Below are positions 55,955 to 63,085 of a stretch of DNA of 64,000 nt, one piece after another. Location: assembly GCF_014397025.1 (NCBI RefSeq), contig NZ_JACJUO010000001.1, positions 792,501 to 856,500 of the forward strand, given 5' to 3'. Both the position numbers and the translations under genes were made by a program. The notes beneath the pieces are model-generated. The model was given only the letters and a program-made list of their open reading frames with translations. It had not been told where the DNA came from and did no database searches. Position 1 is the stretch's first letter. The number at the start of each line of letters is the position of its first letter. This DNA is from Ochrobactrum sp. Marseille-Q0166. GTDB lineage: Bacteria; Pseudomonadota; Alphaproteobacteria; Rhizobiales; Rhizobiaceae.

Positions 55955-56923
55955 TCATTGAGACAGAGCCTGATCCGCTATGAGTTGCGCGCAAACGGCC
56001 TTGGCTATCTGTATGTCCTGCACGGCGACGCCGGTGAGATCGGCGATGGTGACATCACTTTCATTTCTGCGTGCTTTCGCGCCAGTTCGGATGACATCGC
56101 CCAGTTCCAGAACATCTCTTTCGGCCAGATAGCCATCGTGGAAGGCATGAAATATCTCACCGCGGCTCCGGCTTTGCTCGATACTGTCCGCTACAACGAT
56201 GTCGGCTCGGCTGAATATCCGGCTATCAAGTTCCTGCTTCTCAGGCGTATCTGATCCGACCGCTGTGATATGCATCCCGGGTCGCACCTGTTCTGCGCTC
56301 ACCAAGGGCTGTGTTGAGGGCGTCGTCATGACGATCAGATTGCAGGCATCTGTAACGTGGTGGCTCTCGCGAGTCGGTGTTACTTGGTAGCCAAGCGCCG
56401 TCATGTCTTCGCAGTAACGCCTCAGGCCATCATCAGAACGCCCCCAGACCACCAGCTTGCGACAGTCGGTTTCGCTGGCAAGATGAGTAACCTGCAAGCG
56501 GGCCATGGTGCCGGTGCCATAGACGCCGATCGCATCGATTTTTTTGGGTGCAAGATAACGCGCAGCGATACGGCCGGCCAGCGCAGTGCGGATATTGGTA
56601 AGATGGCCCTCGTCGAGCAGGATCGATTGAAGAAAGCCGGTCTTCTGTGAGAAAACCAGCATGAGGCCCGAACCGGACGCCAGGCCGCGCAACGGATTGT
56701 CGTAAAATCCCGATGCAATCTTGATGACAAAGATATCATCGTTGCGAATATAGCCATATTTGATGTGTGTATCGCCTGGCGGTTGTTCGAACAGCAATTC
56801 ACCCACTGGTGGAACAACCACCTTTCCATCTGAATAAGCAACGAACCCCGCCTCAATGAGCGGCGTCAGATCCGATGCTTCGACGGCAGAGCGTATTGCG
56901 TCGAGTTGAAAAATGTTTGCCAT
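55955..56923 (-). CDS. Ornithine cyclodeaminase/mu-crystallin family protein
   Basis: 322 aa. It shows the family pattern: KIASGFYDNPLRGLASGSGLMLVFSQKTGFLQSILLDEGHLTNIRTALAGRIAARYLA, the NAD-binding GVYGTGTMARLQVTHL (about residues 135-150), and a C-terminal LTGVAVQDIQIAKAVCA. Members include ornithine cyclodeaminase, alanine dehydrogenase and DauB (NADPH-linked arginine dehydrogenase). The nearby amino-acid importer and a DauR-like regulator point to amino-acid catabolism, perhaps of a basic amino acid; the reaction is not settled. Confidence 0.88.
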   Translation of the reverse strand: MANIFQLDAIRSAVEASDLTPLIEAGFVAYSDGKVVVPPVGELLFEQPPGDTHIKYGYIRNDDIFVIKIASGFYDNPLRGLASGSGLMLVFSQKTGFLQSILLDEGHLTNIRTALAGRIAARYLAPKKIDAIGVYGTGTMARLQVTHLASETDCRKLVVWGRSDDGLRRYCEDMTALGYQVTPTRESHHVTDACNLIVMTTPSTQPLVSAEQVRPGMHITAVGSDTPEKQELDSRIFSRADIVVADSIEQSRSRGEIFHAFHDGYLAERDVLELGDVIRTGAKARRNESDVTIADLTGVAVQDIQIAKAVCAQLIADQALSQ

Positions 56924-57052
56924 TGGCTGCCTCGAATGATTTTGGACGCAGGAAGCCTATCGCCCTATTGGTGAGATAGGTGCGCCTCCTGATCCAGATT
57001 GTATGTAGAGACCAGGTGCGGTCTTAAGGCCGCGGCCTAATCAATCGTCGTG

Positions 57053-57802
57053 TCAGTGCCTCAATATCTGGCGCAGAAACTGCGCCGTACGCTCATTCCT
57101 CGGGTTGCCAAAGAAAGTCTGCGGATCAGCTTCTTCAATCAGTTCGCCACGGTCCATGAACAGGACCCTATCTGCAACGGATTTGGCGAAGCCCATTTCA
57201 TGCGTCACGCAGATCATGGTCATGCCACCCTGCGCGAGATCGACCATCACATCGAGCACCTCGGATATCATTTCTGGATCAAGGGCGGAGGTCGGCTCAT
57301 CGAACAGCATGATCTGCGGCTTCATGCACAGGGCTCGCGCTATTGCCACGCGCTGTTGTTGCCCACCGGAAAGCTGGATCGGATATTTGTGAGCCTGTTC
57401 CGGGATCTTGACGCGCTCCAGATAGTGCATGGCGATTTCGGTTGCCTGTTTTATCGGCGTTTTACGGACCAGACGCTGGGCAATGGTGAGATTGCGCAAA
57501 ATCGTCATGTGCGGGAACAGGTTGAAGCTCTGGAAAACCATTCCGACTTCACGCCGAACTGCATTGATGTCCCTGGTCTTGTCGGTAAGCTCGTGGCCGT
57601 CGATGAAGATATCGCCGCTGGAATGCTCTTCCATACGGTTGATGCAGCGGATCAGCGTTGACTTGCCGGAGCCGGATGGACCGCATATGACAATTTTCTC
57701 GCCGCGCTGAACCTTGAGACTGACCTGCTTGAGCGCATGGAACTTGCCGAAGTTCTTGCTAACATTGACCAGTTCAATCATCGTGTCTTTAACTTCATTC
57801 AT
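57053..57802 (-). CDS. Polar amino-acid ABC transporter ATPase (GlnQ/HisP-type)
   Basis: 249 aa from ATG 57802, with AAGGTGA before it; ATG 57781 is also possible. Walker [19 protein letters not shown], signature [17 protein letters not shown], Walker [17 protein letters not shown] and switch histidine in [16 protein letters not shown] are intact. It powers the two permeases upstream. The C-terminal [18 protein letters not shown] is the usual GlnQ end. Confidence 0.94.
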   Translation of the reverse strand: MNEVKDTMIELVNVSKNFGKFHALKQVSLKVQRGEKIVICGPSGSGKSTLIRCINRMEEHSSGDIFIDGHELTDKTRDINAVRREVGMVFQSFNLFPHMTILRNLTIAQRLVRKTPIKQATEIAMHYLERVKIPEQAHKYPIQLSGGQQQRVAIARALCMKPQIMLFDEPTSALDPEMISEVLDVMVDLAQGGMTMICVTHEMGFAKSVADRVLFMDRGELIEEADPQTFFGNPRNERTAQFLRQILRH

Positions 57803-57831
57803 AAAGGTCACCTTGAAGATACTGTTTCGCT

Positions 57832-58515
57832 TCAGCGCACCATGTGCCGGCCAAGATAATCCTCAAGGCGCTTGATCCCCGTCTGCAATATCCAGGTCAG
57901 GATGATGTAAACGCAGGCCAGCGAGAGGAACACTTGATACGGCGCGAAGGTTTCAGCGACAATCGAGCGGGCGATACCAGTCATGTCGACCAGCGTAATC
58001 GTGCTTGCAAGTGCGGTTGATTTCATCAGGCTGATGACCTCATTACCATATGCAGGCAGACATATTCGGAATGCGAGCGGCGCAGTGATATAAACAAAGC
58101 GATGCATCGAGTTCATTCCAAGGGCAGCGCCAGCTTCGGTCAGCCCGCGTTCTACAGCAAGAACTCCGCCTCGAAAAACTTCGGATACATAGGCTCCAAC
58201 ATTGAGCGAGAGCGCAACAATGGCACAGCCGAATGGATCTCTGAATATTGGCCACAATATGCTGTCACGGATCCAATCAAATTGGGGCAGGCCATAATAG
58301 ATGATAAATATCTGGACGAGGATGGGGGTGCCGCGGAAAACATAGATGTAAAGCTGCGCTGGCCAGGACAGCCACCATTTGCCGCTCTGCCGCATCAAAA
58401 GCAAAATGATAGCGATCAGAGTTCCGGTGGCCAATGAAATAACCGTCAGCTGAAATGTCATTGGAAATCCGCCCAGCATACGCGGTAGCGCATCTAGAAT
58501 AATACTCATATTCAT
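57832..58515 (-). CDS. Polar amino-acid ABC transporter permease
   Basis: 227 aa with about five membrane helices, HisQM family. The EAA loop is [37 protein letters not shown] (about residues 125-161). [19 protein letters not shown] is the conserved N-terminal motif. It pairs with the second permease, which it overlaps by four bases. Confidence 0.93.
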   Translation of the reverse strand: MNMSIILDALPRMLGGFPMTFQLTVISLATGTLIAIILLLMRQSGKWWLSWPAQLYIYVFRGTPILVQIFIIYYGLPQFDWIRDSILWPIFRDPFGCAIVALSLNVGAYVSEVFRGGVLAVERGLTEAGAALGMNSMHRFVYITAPLAFRICLPAYGNEVISLMKSTALASTITLVDMTGIARSIVAETFAPYQVFLSLACVYIILTWILQTGIKRLEDYLGRHMVR

Positions 58516-59210
58516 GATGGTCTCCGCTGCAAATGCCGGTTGGCCAAATATTCAAGCAGATTCACCGATAGCGTGATGATGCTGGAGAAGAACAGGTATA
58601 TCAGCCCTACCACGATATACATTGTGAATGGCTTCCCAGTAACGCCAGCAGCTTGTTTGGCAACAAAAAGCGTCTCGTTCAGCCCGATGATCGAGATCAG
58701 CGCCGTATCCTTGATAAGTGACAACATGTGATTGCCAAAGGGCGGCAAGGCCGTGCGCCACATTTCGGGTAGGCGAATATAGACAAATGTCTGAAGGGCG
58801 TTCATTCCCAAGGCTCGCGATGCTTCAATACTGCCGGGCTTGACGCTCTTGAAAGCTCCGCGGAATGTCTCTGTGGCATAGGCTCCCACAACCAGCGCTA
58901 TAGCTATTGAGCCAGCCCAGAATGGTGGGATATCAACGAACTTTATCGACGGGTTGAAAAACCGTGCAATCGTCGTGAGTGTGACAGCCGAGCCAAAATA
59001 CAGCAGCAGAATGACAAGTATTTCAGGTGTGCCACGAAAGAACACCGTATAAACATTGCCTATCTGGTTCAGCACTCGACTGGATGACAGCTTGGCGGCG
59101 GCGCCAAGCAGTCCGAAGATTACAGTAAGGATCAAGGAGCAGATAAAGACTTTCGCAATTATCATTGATGCGAAGAGATAATTATCCCACCAGCCGTTCA
59201 TGGCTTCCAA
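58512..59210 (-). CDS. Polar amino-acid ABC transporter permease
   Basis: 232 aa HisQM-type permease with about five membrane helices. The motifs FFRGTPEILVILLLYFG and IEASRALGMNALQTFVYIRLPEMWRTALPPFGNHML (EAA loop) are clear. It is co-transcribed with the binding protein 39 bases upstream and the second permease downstream. Confidence 0.93.
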   Translation of the reverse strand: MEAMNGWWDNYLFASMIIAKVFICSLILTVIFGLLGAAAKLSSSRVLNQIGNVYTVFFRGTPEILVILLLYFGSAVTLTTIARFFNPSIKFVDIPPFWAGSIAIALVVGAYATETFRGAFKSVKPGSIEASRALGMNALQTFVYIRLPEMWRTALPPFGNHMLSLIKDTALISIIGLNETLFVAKQAAGVTGKPFTMYIVVGLIYLFFSSIITLSVNLLEYLANRHLQRRPS

Positions 59211-59249
59211 TTTACTTCTCCGTCTTTTTGAGAAAACAGGGTCGACGGA

Positions 59250-60065
59250 TTATTTGTTAGCCCATGCATCATCGTGAATAGGGAATGGGAATATCTTAAG
59301 GGCATATTCCTTGAGCTTGCCGTCACGAATAAGTTGACGAATGGCATCGTCTATTTTGCTGCGCAACTCATCTTCACCTTTGCGCAAACCTACCCCAACG
59401 CCCGGGCCAAAATACTCAGGCTCATTTATTTCAGGTCCAACCAACTCGAATTTGCCCTTACCTTCGCCCTGGAGGAAGGAGAGATAGGCCTTCATAGGGT
59501 TGGTCATGATCATGTCGACACGGCCATTTTTGAGGTCGAGATACATTGGCTCTGCGCCGTCGTATATGGCCAGATCGGCATCAGGCAGCTTGGCCTTGAA
59601 CCAGTCGAAATAAGTCGATGCGCGTTCGACACCTATGCGCACCCCTTTGAATTTTTCAGGAACCGGCTGGCCGCTTGCATCAAACATGTCCGCGCCTTTT
59701 CCTGCCCGCGCCACCAGGTGTCCAACCGACTTGCGATAGGGGATGGAAAAGTCGATCTGCTGCTTGCGCTTGTCGGTAATCGACATGGAAGCAACAATCA
59801 GATCAAACTTGTTCGCCAGCAAGGCAGGGATCAGTCCGTCAAAGCTCTGACAAACATATTCAAGCTCGTAGCCGGTGATTTCGGCTATGCCCTTGGCAAC
59901 ATCTACATCATAGCCTTCAAGATTTCCTTCTGCTGTACGGTAATTGAACGGCGGGTAGGTGCATTCCAAGCCGACACGCAAGGTTTCGCTGTGGGCCAGC
60001 GACGTACTAACTAGCATTGTTGCGATGGCACTCAGAAAAACTGACTTCCACATTTTCATTGTCAT
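59250..60065 (-). CDS. Polar amino-acid ABC transporter substrate-binding protein
   Basis: 271 aa. Signal peptide to about residue 26 (STSLAHS/ETL). The family-3 solute-binding pattern is clear: LRVGLECTYPPFNYRTAEGNLEGYDVDVAKGIAEITG, DGLIPALLANKFDLIVASMSITDKRKQQIDFSIPY. The layout is like HisJ/LAO-binding proteins, suggesting a basic amino acid or opine. First gene of the importer operon and divergent from the regulator 171 bases away. Confidence 0.93.
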   Translation of the reverse strand: MTMKMWKSVFLSAIATMLVSTSLAHSETLRVGLECTYPPFNYRTAEGNLEGYDVDVAKGIAEITGYELEYVCQSFDGLIPALLANKFDLIVASMSITDKRKQQIDFSIPYRKSVGHLVARAGKGADMFDASGQPVPEKFKGVRIGVERASTYFDWFKAKLPDADLAIYDGAEPMYLDLKNGRVDMIMTNPMKAYLSFLQGEGKGKFELVGPEINEPEYFGPGVGVGLRKGEDELRSKIDDAIRQLIRDGKLKEYALKIFPFPIHDDAWANK

Positions 60066-60236
60066 TGTTCCCTTTGTTTTTTCGCTTCAACAAGCATTCA
60101 GAGCAGCTGATGTGCCAATGAAAAACTTGCATAAGCCCTGTGATTAAATTTAGACTATTATATCTAAATAGGACTGTCGAGTCCAATTTATGAGCAAGTT
60201 GGCCGTATACAATCCGCAACAACTGAGAGTATAAGT

Positions 60237-60914
60237 ATGGAAACAAAGGTATTGTTTATTAAGGAAAACAGCGCCTTGAGCCATGAGATAAGCCCGAACC
60301 TGTTGCCCTATGTGCCTATTTGCGAGGCAATTGCGACGTTATTTGCACCTTTTGCAGAGGTCGTGCTGCACGATCTTCCTAGCGCATCAGTTGTTCACAT
60401 CGCTGGAAATTTCTCGAAGAGAGAACTTGGAGACCCGTCAAATCTTGATGAGATTAATTTTACGCCCGCAGACCGGTTGATCGGTCCTTACGCAAAAACA
60501 AATTGGGACGGGCGCCGGATAAAGTCCATCAGCTCTGTGTTAAGGACTGCCGACGGGCAGGAAATCGGAGTGTTGTGTATCAATGCAGACATGTCTGTTT
60601 TTGAAAGCATGGTACTGACGCTGCAGAATTTCGTCTCGGTTCCATCCACGCCGGGCGAGATGGAAAGTCTGTTTCGCGATGATTGGTTCGAGCGCATCAA
60701 CAGTTACATTCAGCACTGGACGACGTCGCGCGGCCTCAACATATCGGACCTGTCGCGCGCCCAGAAAAAGGAGCTTGTACAGGCACTGGCTGACAGTGGT
60801 GCGTTTAGCGGCAAGAATGCGGCGGGATACATATGTCGTTTGCTGGGGATGGGCCGAGCTACAGTCTACAACTATCTTAATGATAACAGCAGCACCTATG
60901 ATGAGGACAGCTGA
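60237..60914 (+). CDS. YheO/DauR-like PAS-HTH transcriptional regulator
   Basis: 225 aa. The N-terminal YheO-like PAS domain (LPYVPICEAIATLFAPFAEVVLHDL, GPYAKTNWDGRRIKSISSVL, IGVLCINADMSVFESM) and C-terminal DauR-type HTH (LSRAQKKELVQALADSGAFSGKNAAGYICRLLGMGRATVYNYLND) are both complete. DauR controls D-arginine catabolism in Pseudomonas next to DauB, a relative of the ornithine-cyclodeaminase gene at 56 kb. Divergent from the importer operon, which it probably regulates. Confidence 0.9.
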   Translation: METKVLFIKENSALSHEISPNLLPYVPICEAIATLFAPFAEVVLHDLPSASVVHIAGNFSKRELGDPSNLDEINFTPADRLIGPYAKTNWDGRRIKSISSVLRTADGQEIGVLCINADMSVFESMVLTLQNFVSVPSTPGEMESLFRDDWFERINSYIQHWTTSRGLNISDLSRAQKKELVQALADSGAFSGKNAAGYICRLLGMGRATVYNYLNDNSSTYDEDS

Positions 60915-61135
60915 TCCCGACCAAGAAAGCATGGTGCGACGCTGAGCTCGTTACGGGCATTTGCTGCTATTCACTCAGAAAAATTTCTGTGCTCGGAAAA
61001 GGTTATCGGGACGCTTCATTGCTGGTAGCACTTTTCTTTAAAGCGGCTAAAAAAGCACGTCGTACCATCAACGTACCAACGAAATCTGCGACTTCAAGCG
61101 CATGGCTACGCACAAAGATATATGGACTAGATAAC
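60915..61135. other. Intergenic before the integrative element, no gene seen
   Basis: About 220 bases with scattered short frames only. A GTACCATCAACGTACCAAC stretch at about 61060-61080 has an imperfect repeat of GTACCA but no clear role. With 61221-61445 it makes up a gene-free zone of about 530 bases around the tRNA tail. Confidence 0.4.
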
Positions 61136-61162
61136 AAAAAAGCCCGCTTGCGCGGGCTTTTT
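61136..61162 (+). terminator. Terminator beside the tRNA tail
   Basis: AAAAAAGCCCGC / GCGGGCTTTTT with a TTGC loop. Nearly identical to the hairpins at 53.0 and 48.1 kb. On the minus strand it would have ended the original tRNA transcript. Confidence 0.8.
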
Positions 61163-61203
61163 GGGGTGCTTCTGACCTTGGTAGTGGTCTGAAGACTAAG
61201 GAA

Positions 61204-61220
61204 TGGTGCCAGAAGAGGAC
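61204..61220 (-). repeat. tRNA 3'-end fragment, probable attachment site (attL)
   Basis: On the minus strand the bases read GTCCTCTTCTGGCACCA: the end of a T arm, a seven-base acceptor strand TTCTGGC, discriminator A and CCA, as in tRNA-Leu-type genes. The rest of the tRNA is missing and AT-rich element DNA follows. This is what remains when an integrase splits a tRNA at its 3' end. The tRNA identity (Leu) is inferred from the acceptor only. Confidence 0.55.
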
Positions 61221-61445
61221 TTTAATTGCAACTCCAACTGTATGAAATATAACAATAATATTTAGAATATTTTCTTTTATGCCATCAATAATGCCATCAA
61301 GTTGAGCGGATGGAATAGTGTGGACGCGTCACACTGAGTTTTAATTGTGGAAAAGACAATTATCAACGGTCTCTCCGTGATCATGACTTTCCCCCGTAGT
61401 CCAGAATGATCTGGTTCCCCCGGTGCCATGGAAAGGACGATTCTA

Positions 61446-62198
61446 ATGGATCGAGATTATAAAGAACAACACACACCTGACCGTGACATTGTGCAGCCAT
61501 TAATCATGCTGGTGGATCTCGATAAATTTTGGATTGGCGTTGGCGCTGCAATCGAATGGATTGCCATGCGTGGCAAGCCAATGACATTAGAGCAATATTA
61601 CAAACGGGAAGATGAAGCCGCCCTGGCGCTTGTAACAACTTTGGCTGATATGCCTGCAGAACAAGCGGAAGCGAATATCAGAGGTGTGGATGAAAGCAAG
61701 CCAGGTCCATTGGTCCCCATACCTAGCGGGATCTGGCCGCAAACGGCAACCTCAGATTCGAATGACAGTGGACAGCTTTACCGGCTGATCGGGACCGATG
61801 ATCACGACGAATGGGATGCCGCCATTCGGAGCATCCAGTTGAGCGGCTATCATAAAATTCAAGTTAGATCTGACTTCATAAAGGACAACTGGCCGGAAGA
61901 TGGGGAAAAACCGACAGCGCCGTCGGCTGGGCGCGTTGTGTCGCAGGCGCAACTTCGACGTCTTATGGAGAAGATTTTGCACGAAACTCCAATTGAATTG
62001 GCACCGCTCACACAGAGGGAGATAATTGAGCTTGTTAAGCGCTGTATTCCAGGCGCCCCCCGAGACAATATTCGCCGAATTTATCAAGAACTTGTGCCCA
62101 ATCAAAAGCCAGGTCCACGCGGTCCGCGCAGGCCAGATCGCCAAAATAAGATCAATGAATTGAGCGAAGAATTCATCGCCGCACAATTGCACAATTAG
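61446..62198 (+). CDS. Unknown protein of integrative element
   Basis: 250 aa from ATG 61446, chosen because GGAAAGGA lies at the right distance; ATG 61428 is upstream in frame. The N-terminus has IVQPLIMLVDLDKFWIGVGAAIEWIAMRGKPMTLEQY, the middle DDHDEWDAAIRSIQLSGYHKIQVRSDFIKDNWPED, and a C-terminal helical part QLRRLMEKILHE, LTQREIIELVKRCIPGAPRDNIRRIYQELVPNQKPGPRGPRRPDR. The tail looks like a nucleic-acid-binding or helix-turn-helix segment. I know no family name. Its place next to an attachment site and an excisionase-like gene suggests a role in element biology. Confidence 0.7.
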   Translation: MDRDYKEQHTPDRDIVQPLIMLVDLDKFWIGVGAAIEWIAMRGKPMTLEQYYKREDEAALALVTTLADMPAEQAEANIRGVDESKPGPLVPIPSGIWPQTATSDSNDSGQLYRLIGTDDHDEWDAAIRSIQLSGYHKIQVRSDFIKDNWPEDGEKPTAPSAGRVVSQAQLRRLMEKILHETPIELAPLTQREIIELVKRCIPGAPRDNIRRIYQELVPNQKPGPRGPRRPDRQNKINELSEEFIAAQLHN

Positions 62199-62270
62199 GA
62201 TTCCACTCAAGTCTACGGCAGGCTCCACGTATTCCCCCGGAATTACCTGGGATTAAATGGAGCTAATGTA

Positions 62271-62459
62271 ATGCAGGACTATTCATCGCTTTCTATAGCG
62301 CAGACCGCTCGCTTTCTTGGGATTGGCCGCTCCACACTTTACAATCTGATCAAGGAAGGCCGTCTTCCTGTACGCAAACTTGGTAAGCGTACCCTTATTC
62401 TCCGTGACGACCTCGACCAGTTCGTTGCATCGCTGCCGGTCAAGGGCACGCGCGATTAG
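62271..62459 (+). CDS. Excisionase-like helix-turn-helix protein
   Basis: 62 aa, the usual size of MerR-type excisionase (HTH_17) proteins: LSIAQTARFLGIGRSTLYNLIKEGRLPVRKLGKRTLILRDDLDQFVASL. The wing with RTLILRDDL follows the HTH. GGAGC is seven bases before ATG. It probably helps direct excision or regulates the element. Confidence 0.85.
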   Translation: MQDYSSLSIAQTARFLGIGRSTLYNLIKEGRLPVRKLGKRTLILRDDLDQFVASLPVKGTRD

Positions 62460-62549
62460 GTCGCCTTTTCAAGGGCGGCACTTATCGTCCGTGGTAGCGA
62501 ATAATGAAGCCCAGGAAACTAGGGCTTCAACTGTTTGGCGGAAACCTGC

Positions 62550-62672
62550 ATGCGGAAAATCAATCAAGGTAACGATGCTGTCAGTCCAGAAGTGATTGCC
62601 GATCGTATGTTCGGTAAGACTGAGGGCAACAAAATTGAACGGTTTCACAATGCTTATGCTGAAGCAAGCTAA
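62550..62672 (+). CDS. Short ORF, possibly the front part of the next HTH gene
   Basis: 40 aa (MRKINQGNDAVSPEVIADRM...HNAYAEAS) ending at TAA 62670-62672. The same frame stays open after the stop for another 136 codons and includes the HTH protein at 62904. Either this is a separate tiny gene with a weak ribosome site, or one gene has been split by a nonsense change. No domain recognised. Confidence 0.35.
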   Translation: MRKINQGNDAVSPEVIADRMFGKTEGNKIERFHNAYAEAS

Positions 62673-62903
62673 GCGCGAATACCATGCAAAGCTCTGAAAC
62701 CAGCTGATGCGACTGGCTCCGTTACAGCCGCCGAGATCGCAGTCGCAGCAATTGGCGCATCCGATTCAAATAATAAGCAAGAAATATCATTAGCCGTTAA
62801 ACACGATTTATCGATCATTTCAGCGGTTAAACCGCGTAAACAAAAATCATACAGTGATAAGTATCCGTTTGAACACCAGATCAACGGCCAATGCGCACGT
62901 CTT

Positions 62904-63083
62904 ATGACTGTTAAAGAGGTGGCGAGCTATCTGAGCGTCAGTATTTCTAAAGTCTGGCGCTTAGGTAAATATGCTATCGATTTTCCGAAGCCGGTTCACA
63001 TCTCCGGATCAACGCGGTGGGACCGACACTCAATTGATAACTACCTGGATCGTCTCCAGAATACCGCGCATTCAGGCAAATAA
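62904..63083 (+). CDS. AlpA/excisionase-like HTH protein
   Basis: 59 aa from the first ATG in frame: MTVKEVASYLSVSISKVWRLGKY, FPKPVHISGSTRWDRHSIDNYLDRL. This is the AlpA/HTH_17 pattern (MTxKEVAxxLxVSxxxVxRL, FPxPxxIxGxxRWxxxxIxxYL), a phage/element regulator. The open frame extends 77 codons upstream to the TAA at 62670 without another ATG, GTG or TTG start that is well placed, so the native start or integrity is unclear. The integrase starts two bases after its stop. Confidence 0.7.
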   Translation: MTVKEVASYLSVSISKVWRLGKYAIDFPKPVHISGSTRWDRHSIDNYLDRLQNTAHSGK

Positions 63084-63085
63084 GC

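Noticed and set aside
59274..60014. A 246-codon plus-strand frame opposite the amino-acid binding protein
   Set aside because: Antisense shadow; the minus-strand gene has a signal peptide and family motifs.
61278..61301. ATGCCATCAA repeated twice, considered as the start of a CRISPR-like or iteron array
   Set aside because: Only two short units, no regular spacing beyond that.
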